Part shown: positions 13,737 through 23,600 of the stretch, piece after piece
How the letters are laid out: every line of letters begins with the position of its first letter
How positions within the stretch are numbered: position 1 is the first letter of the stretch
Assembly: GCA_947650285.1 (NCBI GenBank)
Contig: CANTFL010000174.1
Span: 496,001-560,000 of the forward strand
DNA length: 64,000 nucleotides
Direction: 5' to 3'
Source of the DNA: Hyaloperonospora brassicae
Lineage: Eukaryota; Oomycota; Peronosporomycetes; Peronosporales; Peronosporaceae
Translations under genes and position numbers: made by a program
The notes under the pieces: model-generated
Seen by the model: the letters and a program-made list of their open reading frames with translations, nothing else
Databases searched by the model: none
What the model was told of the DNA's origin: nothing

Positions 13737-15196
13737 AAGGTAATCAACACGAGATCGAGCTCAAAACGGGCTCGAAGTACAGTGTCATGAGGTAGTGTCC
13801 TTTGCTTCGTGAACAAGTACTAGCTATCGACAAGTTCTTTGCCGATAGCTTTGCAGCGGGCCATGTGAGGAAATCAACATCTCCTCACAGCTCTCCGACG
13901 TTCTGTGTCCAAAACTCCATAGGATGATGGAGGATTGGCCATGCCTTTAACAAATTGAATGCTGCAACGGTACCGGCTCAGACGCCGATACCGAGAAAGG
14001 ACGTAATCATAGATGGTATGTCAAAGAGTACCATCTTCTCGTCTATAGATCTGATGGATGGATTCCATCAGATCCTCATGCGTGAACAGGATATCCAGTT
14101 CACGGCAGTGAGTACCCCCAGCGGGATGCTGTGGGAGTGGATAGTGATGCCACAGGGGCTGAGTAATGCCCCTCCAACATTCAACAGATGTGTTACAAAT
14201 CTGTTGAAACCGGTTCGAGACTTCGCGCCGAGTTCATTCGACGAAGCGTTTGTCCGTAGCCGGGCTATGGACGGGAAGACGGACGTTGAGATTCACAGAA
14301 CTCACGCTCGTCAGGTTCTTCAACTTATGCGCAAGCATAAGTTGCATGCCAATCTTAAAAAGTGTATATTCGCGGCTAGCGAAATACCACTTCTTGGGTG
14401 CATCGTAGGTAAACACGGCGTGCACCCTGATCCCGAAAAGATCAAGGTGATCACCGACTGTCCAGAGCCATTCGATGTTAAGGGACTAAGGAAGTTCCTT
14501 GGACTAGCGGCGTACTTGTACAAGTACTCTTGCAACTACGCCGAGATGACGGTACATCTTTCTTGGTTACTCAAGAAATATGTGAAGTGGTCATGGAACA
14601 CTAAGTGCCAGCGTTCCTTCGAAGGTATCAAGCAAAGCTTGATGCAGTCGCCGATCTTGGCGATTGCAGATCAGGACAGACCATTTCATGGGGTCTGTGA
14701 CGCTAGCGATTTTGCGATCGGCTGTGCGTTAATGCAATTTGATGCAGATGGCGCAGAGCGCGTCATCTGTTATCAGTCGCGTCAGCTGCAGGCAGCTGAG
14801 CGCAATTACCCAGTGCATGAAAAGGAACTCCTTGTCATGAAGTACGCACTGGCTAAGTCTCGCGTCTATCTCCTCGGAGAAAGTCCGTTTGTTGTCTATA
14901 CGGACCATGCGTTACTACGCACGGCCGTAAACAGCCCACACCTCTCGCAGAGAATGACGAGGTGGCTGTCTTTCTTCGCGGAGTATAACTTCTCCGTGTA
15001 GTATAAACCAGGACGACTAAATGTCGCCGCTGATGCGCTCTCGCACCGGCCCGATTTCAAGACGGACGCACAATCCAACAGTGAGGATACGCCCACTGTT
15101 TCGACACTGACAGTCAGTGTTCCGTCGTCAAGTTTACTTTACGACATTCGAAAGGCATCCGCAGAAGATAAGGATATTCTGCGATTAACGGATCAT
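13737..15196 (+). pseudogene. Ty3/gypsy reverse transcriptase and RNase H (copy 1), catalytically dead
   Basis: Reverse transcriptase and RNase H would copy element RNA into DNA. The frame opens with a conserved HEIELK-GSKY block at 13,752, carries stops near 13,796 and 13,923, and is then open from 13,955 to 15,001. RT motifs visible: SSIDLMDGF (first catalytic Asp), PQGLSNAPPTF, and at 14,234-14,245 the catalytic YxDD position reads SFDE, so the Tyr and the second Asp are lost. RNase H motifs DASDFAIGCAL, HEKELLV and YTDHALL follow. A TAG at 14,999 replaces a sense codon that is GAG in copy 2. After the stop the RNase H tail and linker remain readable to 15,196. Confidence 0.85.
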
Positions 15197-15532
15197 TTGT
15201 TGAATCCATCCAGTAAATCCATGAGGGATTTACCGGCTTTGTACCGATCCTCATCGGATCGGTACACAACGCGTAACGGACTGTTATATTATACAGCCGT
15301 CTCCACTCATAATGATTTGCGATTACTCATCATGCATGAGTGTCACGATGCCCCAACAGGTGCCCATCATGGGAGACAAAAGACTTACCTCTTGGTAAGT
15401 CGTGACTTAGACTGGCCCCGCCAGTATCAGTTTGTTCGCAAGTACATACGTGCTTGCGAGGTTTGCCAACGGTTGAAGCCTAGTCCTTCATCCCGCGCGC
15501 CATTGCAGTCTCTGCCTGTTCCGACAGAGTGA
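15197..15532 (+). pseudogene. Ty3/gypsy integrase zinc-finger segment (copy 1)
   Basis: Continuation of pol. The H2C2 integrase zinc finger is visible as HECHDAPTGAHHGRQK followed by CEVCQRLK, with both Cys residues present. Compared with copy 2 a stretch of about ten codons before the first His is missing in frame. The segment ends at a TGA (15,530-15,532) where copy 2 reads TGC, just before the integrase core MDFVF. It would bind DNA near the LTR end in a working integrase. Confidence 0.8.
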
Positions 15533-15547
15533 TGGCAGTCCGTTTCA

Positions 15548-16060
15548 ATGGACTTCGTCTTCGGTTTTCCCGAAGACGCTCGCAAGAATAATGGTATTCT
15601 TGTGTTTATTGACCGGTTCAGCAAGATGGTGCATCTTGCTGCAGTACCCGAGTCGATCAAGGCTCAAGGTTGTGCTCGTGTCTTTCTATACACGGTCTTT
15701 AGACTCCACGGGTTACCCCGTGAACTCGTATCCGACCGTGACCCTCGGTTCACGGCGGAGTTTTGGCAATATGTGTTCCGTTCTCTCGGAACACGGTTGA
15801 CGATGTCTACTTCTGACCATCCCGAAACAGATGGTCAGACGGAACGTGCGAACCGTGTTCTCGAAGGGATCCTTCGAGGATATATCCACTCATTTTCGAG
15901 TTGGAGCGAATTCCTACCCATGGTGGAATTCGCCATCAATAATTCGCTGCATGCCTCAACACAGCACACACCGTTCTACGTGAATGGTTTACGCCATCCA
16001 TGTGTACCCGCCCTTCTAGAGTGTGACACTTGGATAAAGGGGGATGGACGCGCTCGAGCA
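15548..16060 (+). pseudogene. Ty3/gypsy integrase catalytic core (copy 1)
   Basis: Integrase core with an intact DDE triad as far as can be read: Asp in MDFVF, Asp in VSDRDPRFT, and Glu in TDGQTERANR (codon GAA at 15,842-15,844). It would cut and join LTR ends to target DNA. The same frame stays open to 16,282 but its meaningful sequence stops near 16,040, where the recognisable integrase tail continues in the -1 frame. The exchange point coincides with the heptamer A AAG GGG at 16,036-16,042, also present in copy 2. Confidence 0.85.
16036..16042 (+). promoter_or_regulatory. Candidate -1 frameshift heptamer A AAG GGG (copy 1)
   Basis: In the integrase frame the codons are ATA AAG GGG GAT. 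The heptamer fits the X XXY YYZ rule, and slipping back by one base leads directly into the frame of the integrase C-terminal domain. The same heptamer at the same place occurs in copy 2 (51,636-51,642, minus strand). It could instead be a shared inherited frameshift. Confidence 0.4.
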
Positions 16061-16632
16061 AAAACCGTTTTGACTCTTTCTCATCACGTGTCGACGCTAA
16101 CGTCGTCACTTATGATGCCGATGTCGATCAGATTGTCATCGATAAAGGAACTTACCTCAATAATAGCGGCGACGCTATTACTGACTCGGATGATGATGAC
16201 GATGCTGGTATGTTCAGCATCGTCAACGATTATTCCAGCGAGGAAGAAGACAACCTCGCTGAAGAAGAGAACAATCTCTTAGCAGTGCGCACGAAGCGCA
16301 CTGAAAGACAAAACAACGAGTCATCAGAGAACTTTCTGCTGACTCGAGAGGCGGTAGCCCGTTTCGTTCAGGAATCCATCGCAAACGCGGTGGACCGCCA
16401 GAAACGGAACGCAGACAAGAATGGAAGAGCAAATGTTCTTTCATTTAAGGTTAAAAACCTAGTGCTACTTTCTACGGTAAATTTACCTGGACATGCAGTC
16501 ACTAATTTCGGCAGTAGTAAACTACTGCCGAAATACGTTGGGCCATTTCGTGTGTTGCACCTCAAAGGCAATGCATACACGATCAAATTGCCACGTAGGA
16601 TGCGCACGCATCCTACGTTTTACGTGGGGTGA
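16042..16632 (+). pseudogene. Integrase C-terminal GPY/F-type domain (copy 1)
   Basis: Frame -1 relative to the integrase core. It begins GGWTRSSKNR, runs through an acidic Asp/Glu-rich stretch, then VDRQKRNADKNGR, and the typical KYVGPFRVL ... AYTIKLP ... THPTFYVG block of the Ty3/gypsy integrase tail. It ends at TGA (16,630-16,632) where copy 2 reads CGA, so the stop is a single point mutation and the frame would otherwise continue into the chromodomain segment. The final HPTFYVG codons lie in a 12-bp perfect hairpin. Confidence 0.75.
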
Positions 16633-16633
16633 C

Positions 16634-18236
16634 TCAGGCCGTACTGTCCGTACGTGCCTTCTTCTTCCGATGAAGATAGCCCCCACGCTCAAGAACCTCC
16701 ATCAAGTTCTTGCATTCGCGCTCCAGATGATCCGTCAGGTCGCGCAGATAAAAGACCTCGGAACTCAACCGAGATATCTATCCGCGAGCTGTCGCCAGCT
16801 CGCAAACGAGGGAGCGGACATCCCGCTCGACCTGAAGCTGCGCTGTGACATAATCGGCGCTATATCTCGCCCGATCAGCCTCGCAATCCTTGCGGTTATT
16901 CCGCACGATATCAGTCAAAGCGTAGCGCCGGTCGCGCTCGTGCTTCAAGTCATCGCGCAATTCATCGATTGCGAGATCCATCTCGTAAGGGTCGAGATGG
17001 TGAACCGAATCGTCTGGAGGAGGTCTTTCCTCCTCCACCACATCCTTTGGTGGATGCTCACGGTGGTCAACGCTTTCTTGTGGAGCGTATCTTGAATCAC
17101 CGTGACGATTCAAGATCAAGGACGAGCTACCTCGTCCAGTGGCGGGGGTATCCACTCTCTTGGACCAGCTGGGAGCCCCGCTCTCAGCTTTTAATAAATG
17201 TGCCTGGTCTCGCCCACCAGTATGATGAGACTCATCCGATTAGTCCTGGGGCCTATCGGTAAACACGCGCCCTAGGCGCTTGTAGACGGATTGCAAGTTT
17301 GCAATCGCGTCACGCATCTCAGCCGAGATGTGTGCCCTTCCCCAGGGCGAACTTAGGGAGTACACATCCCTATGTGTACGCTGCGAGTTGTCAACACAAC
17401 TCGCACAAGGATCTCCCCAAGTGAGGCAAGGAATGTCTGCCTCACTCGTCAAACGATGAAACCGGTACCTAGCACCGGTTGGCGTTCGCCGTTCGAACCT
17501 GAGGCGTGTTGCCTCAAGTTTCTTGAGCCACCCTTCTCGTCCAAAATTCTTTACCTTTTGGACGAATGCGTTCCACGCAGCCAAAAGCGAGGCCTTGTCA
17601 CGCTTTTGGTTGCCGTTGTACCATCGATGTCTCAGGATGACATCGAGATAAAATTCTTCCTCAGCGCGAAAGTTCTTCGCGCTGGGATCCAAGCCGTGAA
17701 GCTCAGTTGCATCGAATAATGGTATTCGATGGTGTTGGCTTGTCTTGTGAGACAAGCCATTGATGAGCCGTTCAGTCAAACGCCACGGCTTCGACTCATC
17801 ACACTTCACAGTGATACTCTTGTCGGACCCACGGTTGTCAGTATGACGGTGGCTTGCACCATCGTCAAGTCGCTCGTTCGAAGGAGCACGAGTTGATTGC
17901 GGTGATGAGCAATCATACTCATCATCAGACTCATCATCACTGCCGAACAGACTATGGCGCATGTCACGAGTCCGTACGTCCGGCAGTGTCGTGGATGAAT
18001 GAGGCACCGCAGGTGAACGCGATGCCTCCAAAGGATTTTTTTGAGTCAGACACGTCTGACCCGCCAGAATAGATGACCTCTCTGTCAGGGTCATCATGCG
18101 CACGCGGTGGGATACCGCGTGCACATGCAGCACCTGTTGCTGCAGGCGGAGAACGAGCAGCAGCCGACGAATTGTCTGCCGCAGAGGCTGGCACAGCAGC
18201 GGGCTGTGCGTGTCTTGAGTCACCCCGCATAGACAT
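16634..18236 (-). pseudogene. Antisense accessory ORF of the gypsy family (copy 1)
   Basis: On the strand opposite to pol, a frame starts at ATG 18,236 (MSMRGDS), shifts once in a run of seven A's near 18,035, and then continues in one frame to TGA at 16,634, interrupted by a TAA near 17,237 and a TAG near 16,776 (GAG in copy 2). Parts in order: Ala/Ser/Pro-rich N-terminus, acidic stretch, RDMRHSLFGSD, HHRIPLFDA, RHRWYNGNQKRD, FGREGWLKKLEA, PCASC, SSPWGRAHISAEMR, then a charged coiled-coil segment (AIDELRDDLKHERDRR) and a basic tail with RKKKA. Copy 2 has the same protein in the same place. I know no family for it. Intact length would be about 530 residues. Confidence 0.6.
16654..17262 (+). 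pseudogene. pol tail with chromodomain (copy 1)
   Basis: Same frame as the GPY/F segment. A Ser/Pro/Arg-rich linker (16,654-16,848, ended by a TGA that is TGG in copy 2) leads into a chromodomain at about 17,068-17,200 with QRFLVERIL, SYLVQWRGYP and WTSWEP, the hallmark of chromoviruses, where this domain is thought to steer integration to marked chromatin. The frame ends at 17,262. All of this segment is overlapped on the opposite strand by the C-terminal half of an antisense ORF. In the phase used, first codon positions face each other and each strand's wobble base faces the other strand's second position. Confidence 0.75.
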
Positions 18237-18351
18237 GTTACCTATGCGAGGTCAAGCGGAAAGTGAATGGAACGGACCCAACAAGTGCTCTCTGTCCCAA
18301 TGGTGCCCAATGGGTGGCCGCCAGATTTTTAATAGTCACACGGTGACTAAC

Positions 18352-18367
18352 ACTTAAGGGGGGGTGA
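18352..18367 (+). other. Polypurine tract of copy 1
   Basis: The sequence TTAAGGGGGGGTGA lies directly upstream of the LTR start TGTAAC at 18,368, the position expected for the second-strand primer of an LTR retrotransposon. Confidence 0.7.
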
Positions 18368-18779
18368 TGTAACGGGGCAGTCCGTTACATGAAAATTGTC
18401 ATTTAGAAGATAATGACAATAAATATTATCATGTTGAATATTCTTTGAACAATATCACCAAAGTAGTGATATTGATGGGTCGACCAAAGAGTCTGCTCAT
18501 TGGTTGATATCTTGACGATGTCAACCCACCAATCGCCGCAAGACGCGCGCAATGAGTGGTGAGTAGACGTCGTCATACATTCATTTAGATTAGTATACTT
18601 AAGTTAAGTCAAACCGAAAGACAGTGGTTAAAGACTTAATTATCTTTATTTAACAGTTCTACTTTTCCCTAAGACAGTGTTGCCTCTGTCTTACCTACCG
18701 CTTCCTCGGTTGCCTCTTGTACGCTTGTCAATGCACGATACCATTGCGTTAAGTTCACGCAAGCGTGTGCCCCATTACA
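18368..18779 (+). repeat. 3' LTR of gypsy copy 1 (412 bp)
   Basis: Starts TGTAACGGGGCA and ends TGCCCCATTACA, so the ends are inverted repeats of each other with TG/CA termini. Inside are perfect hairpins at 18,368-18,389, 18,395-18,420, 18,450-18,474 and 18,670-18,693. It is clearly related to the LTRs of copy 2, the solo LTR at 26,383 and the relic at 62,440. The next base after the LTR already belongs to a decayed integrase zinc finger, so this element ends inside an older copy. Confidence 0.85.
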
Positions 18780-20000
18780 CCGCCAGGATCAATTTGTGCG
18801 CATACATTATCGTTCTTGCGAGTCGTGTCAACGAGTGAAGCCAAGTCTTTTACCCTATGTACGTTTACATATCCTTTCTGTTCTAAAACAATTGTTGGAG
18901 TCCTATTTCAGTGTACCTTGTGTTCGGATAGACTGAAGCCCTCAACATGAACGAATGTATTATTCTGTTCATTGACCGATTCAGTCAGATGGTGCATCTT
19001 ACTGCAGTCCCCGAGTCGATCACGGCATAGAGCTTATCACTTGTCTTCATCGACACGGTTTTTCGAGTCCAAATTTACGCCGTAAACTCTCCTCCAACCG
19101 TGACATTCGGCTCTAGGCGGATACCTATTAGTCCGTGTTTTGGTCCCTTACAACACGTTTAAAGATGTCAAATGCTTATCCTGAGGTAACTTACGGTCAG
19201 ATGGAATATGCAATAGTACCCTCAATCTTAAACTGCGAGGATACGTCCACTCGTAAATGAGGTTTAGTGATTTTTGACAATAGCAAGACTGTAATTCCAC
19301 CTCGGTGCATGCATCCAAAACGAGGTTTTGTTTCTCTTGAATGGATAACTATATGTAAGCTATCGCACCTTTTAAAGTGTAACTTTCGTTTAGATAAGAT
19401 GTGCCTTAGATCATATAAAATTAATTCTGGTTCTTGCTCACCACGTGTCAACGCTAACGTCCTCACTTAAGATGTCCTTCAGGTCATTATCGAACAAGAA
19501 ACTAATTTATACAATAGCAACTTCGCTTTTACTGACGCAATCAACGATGCCGATACTGGAATATTCAGCATTACTTATGGCGAAGTAAATTCTTAAATTT
19601 TCAGAATTAACAATGGCGTTACCAGAGAGGATGATGACCCCTCATCACAGAAGATATAGTCATATCATTAGTGCGCACTAAGAGCACCGATACAAACACA
19701 ACAGAGTTAGCGGAGGCATTTCTGATACTTGAGAAAAGTGTTCCGTTTCGTGCAGAATTTCATCGCCAGCACAATGGATCGACAGAAACGGAACGCTTAA
19801 GAAAATGGAAAAACAAACAATATATCTCTAAATGATGTTTATCTAGTACTTTTGTCTAAGGTAAGTCAGCCTAGACAGACAGTCACAAATATCGACAGTA
19901 TTGTACTACAGCTAAAAATACATCGGTCCGTTCCGTGTATCACGTTGCCAAGGCAATGCAAACATGATTGACATACCACGTAGAATGAAAAGCATCTTAC
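18780..20000 (+). pseudogene. Decayed Ty3/gypsy integrase relic
   Basis: Directly after the LTR the translation reads QDQFVRTYI (compare QYQFVRKYI of the integrase zinc finger), then from about 18,965 ILFIDRFSQMVHLTAVPESI, and further on LVFIDTVFR, all matching the integrase core but with many stops and frameshifts. Around 19,440-19,500 the linker THHVSTLTS and at 19,780-19,980 the GPY/F region with RQKRNA and TLPRQCKH-like remnants can be followed at the DNA level. This is a much older copy than the one before it. Confidence 0.75.
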
Positions 20001-20464
20001 AATTATACTGGCCGTCTCTGCCCGCCACTGCACCTAACCATAGCATATAATAAATACTTCTGCTCCTGCACCAAATATTTATTACTTTGTTTTGACGCAA
20101 GTAATTCCTACCCGCGTCGTTATAAACGTCAACGATGTAGAAGTAATTCTTGATTTTGCAGATCCTCCAAATTACGTGATTTTTTTCAGACTCAAAGGTC
20201 TCACTCCAGTTCATTAAGTACTGTGTTTGGCGTTGACGACGCTGGCACTATAGAAGTCTATCCACATGAAAGTGGCCGTGTCCTTTTCATCGATTAGTAC
20301 TGGCGTCGCCAACTACTCGGAGGCAATCTGTGTCAATCTACATTAAGCGATAGACGGTGTGACGAGCGAGGTGCAACATTTTTGTAAGCGTGTGGAGCTC
20401 CAAATATAGTTGCGGATCGTCTACGAGCTCTAAAGTAGTATCCATATTGCTTTGACCGGCCCGC

Positions 20465-20615
20465 TGGATGTCCTGATGAAGATAAACGAAATATGGATCA
20501 TAACAAATTCATAGGCGCAAGCGCCTTCATCCACCTTCGCTTGGTAGGAATGATGGATGTCCTGATGCGGATGCAGAAATATGGATTAGGCCGCCTAGTT
20601 TGGCGCAAGCGCCTC
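20465..20615. repeat. Two imperfect copies of a 60-bp unit with a GC-rich hairpin
   Basis: Units at 20,465-20,528 and 20,553-20,615 both contain TGGATGTCCTGATG, then AAATATGGAT and GGCGCAAGCGCC. The last string is a 5-bp stem with a two-base loop. Spacing is about 88 bp from start to start. The setting is AT-rich and no ORF is associated. Confidence 0.55.
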
Positions 20616-20649
20616 ACCAAGAATTTATATGATACGGACTGAAAAGCTA

Positions 20650-23600
20650 CATAAAAAACAATTTATGTGCGTAATTCACGCCGAATTATAAGCATGTATG
20701 CAATGACCTCTTAGTCAATATTGAAAATGTTCCGATAAAGCGCGAACGCAACTATGTGATAAAGATGGCGAGCAATCAATTTCTAGTAGGCTTTTTGTAT
20801 TGATTAACAGTTATTCTCTCCGACCTCATAGCTTTAAACAACCGCTTTCACTAGCATTGGCCTTTTCATTTTGTGTATTTGGCCTTCAGCCATTGGACCA
20901 ATCATAAATCGTAAAAGTACAATTTTGTTGCGAGTAACATCTCTAAATTTTTTAAAGTATGATAAGGCTGACACTAGGAAACCGATTGGCCATCCCTCCG
21001 ACAAAAGCCTCAATATAGTAATTAGTATTACTAATAGAAAGCGAGGGTTCGTGAAGCCTATCCACATAGAACAGGGTGAATACTACGAAGGCAATAACAG
21101 CTTTATATACCGCAATTATCACACCAGTGTACATGGAGCTTATCAATTTGGCAAATCAGCGCATGGAATGCGTTAATATTGAGGATAGCGCGAAATAGCT
21201 TTTACCAACAGTCTGCGGTCGATTCATTTTGGACACGTTTTATACGGCATAGCAGGCTGAAGATGGACTTCCAAAATCTCACATCGAACCGAGGATCTAT
21301 ATTAAAGATGGCCTCACAGGCAATCAGTGTTGACAAAATAGGCGATCGATTATCATCTTGTCGGTACCTTTCCACCTATAAAATCAAACAGCCGACAAAT
21401 GAGACATCTAGGATAAACATTTGCCAAAGATCTAAAAAAACGTGTTAAAACTAGATTTTTTAATAAGCCAGAAAAAAACATATACTTGTGTACTTAGAAC
21501 ATTGCGTTGATACAGGTAGATTCAATAATTGCGCAACATCATGCGCTATTAGATAAAATAGTCGACACTTTTTACACTTACGGTTATATGTACTCACCAT
21601 TTCATAAATTTCAAGCCACCTACAACGTTTGATCACAGAGCCGTCGGTACCCTCTTAACTGATTATACAATTGAACGCAGTAGCCTGTGCTTTATAATTC
21701 ATTCGGTACGTGAGCATTTCATCATAGGTGTAAAAAAATGGAATCTTTATAACATCCGTGTAGTATTCAGACTTGGAGAGTATAGACTTTACGAAAGAAG
21801 ACTCGACGAGTCAAGACTCGACGACAGAACATAAATACAAAATAATCGATTTTTTTAATCTTTTTCGTTTGAGGTTCTCTTTAATAAATAATTGTATAAA
21901 TTAAAATAGAAGTTTTTCCTATTTGTCTATCTCCAATTATAAATATTATCTGACCATGACCGATAAAAAGAGCATCGCCGAGGAGTTAAATTTATTTTAG
22001 ATGATTACAGAAGCCATCTATGTAAGAAACCCATTATTACTTTTTATATAAAAGTGTAAAAGATCAAGTTAGTAATAGGTTAAAAGGATATAATTACATC
22101 ACTTTACAATACCACATCATTTTGGCTTTAAGGCTGCAGCATGGTAATGGCATTCTGTTGATGTTAAACGGTTTTTATTTGTAGTACTGTTTGACCTACT
22201 TATGTTATACTACGTTCTATTTCAAAATAGATTGGAGGTGTTATAGCAAAGTTTGGTTCTTTACTTATTTTACTATATTTTCCTTTTACAATTCAAAAAA
22301 CAAACACAACGAGTAGAAGGAATACATCTTTCTTTTAATCATTATAATGGAAGGATCTCAATATTTATCTTTTAACCAATTTACGCAATTGAATTCTCGA
22401 AATTTCAAACAAACGATAAATACTATTAGAGACTCCTGTTAAACACATATATCTTTAACAGGAAGTTTTAAAAGTATTTGTTGTTGATTTAAAATCAGGC
22501 CTTGATCGATGTAATATCAATGTAAACCAACGCGAGCTCGTTCTAAAGGGAATTCATTTGACTGTAAATTCCTCGCTTGTAAGGGAGTTACACGATTATC
22601 GGCGAACACATAGGTCGAACGGATAAAGTCCGTGATGGAAAAAGATAGAGTCGATAAATGAGCAAGCTCATAGCATGGTCGAAATAAAACGCTTCAGCCA
22701 AGACACTTAAATGACCTAGCTTTTAATTTAATTTAAAGCACAAAAAGGATATGAGAATAGCCATCAAGTCATTTTTTGAAATATATGAGTCAGTCAAGTC
22801 GTATTGCGCAATACAGCATGATCGGGATCATCACAAATGCTAAAATTTAAGGAGCCGAACTCTGTATTTTATTCGATTTTCTTTCATTCAAGATGGTATC
22901 TGTCAAGAATTGAATAGTTCAATATGCATCTTTGAGCTATATTTATTTTATCAAGGCAATAAGCGAATTACCATTTCTGTCTACTTGCAGTAGACCACAG
23001 CCAAGGCCGAACTTAAAAGCGTCACAGAAGACACTTTAATAACCCATAGAGTTAGGAATAGCCAAGACTTGAGGATAAAGCAATTTTCTTAATTGCTTGA
23101 CTTATTAGTTTTGTGTGCTGGTCTGGCCCCAATTGGTTTTCGTTTTTAGAATTGGGTAAGGTCGGGACATATCGTCGCAATCATTGCTGTACCCCAATAA
23201 ACTTTTAAGTAAGCCAAGCCACTTTCGTGATTTTTTTCAATTTAACGATATCGTCTAGTCAACAATATATTAACATTAGCGGGAAACGCTTGTAGGCCTT
23301 GCTTACCGATAAAGAACTTTAAATATGTTTATTAACGCGAAATGTACATTTGATTTATAAGAATACAGCTTAGTCAGTAGAAATTACTCCAGACAAGTCG
23401 TAAATGATCAGTATGAATGCCTATATAGGTTTGATCATTCTCTGCAAGCCTATGTACAAAAATATTACATAAGTATGTCTGCGCATAACCTTAACGAGAC
23501 CGAAATAACTAAATCACAAGAATTTTGATTAAAGCCGGTGTGGAAAACAAACCTTTAGATATCACAAGCCACTATAATACCATACTACTCGGAGTGCGAC

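Larger units (their letters stand above)
13737..18779 (+). mobile_element. Ty3/gypsy chromovirus-like retrotransposon, 5'-truncated (copy 1)
   Basis: In order: start of reverse transcriptase, RT palm, RNase H, H2C2 zinc finger, integrase core, GPY/F-type C-terminal domain, chromodomain, then about 1.1 kb with no sense ORF but a long antisense ORF, a purine-rich tract and one LTR (18,368-18,779). gag and most of the protease are absent and no 5' LTR of matching age is present. The sense frame is broken by several stops. Sequence is very similar to the full-length copy at 48,894-56,850 in inverted orientation. The element is flanked on both sides by much more decayed pieces of the same family. 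Confidence 0.85.
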
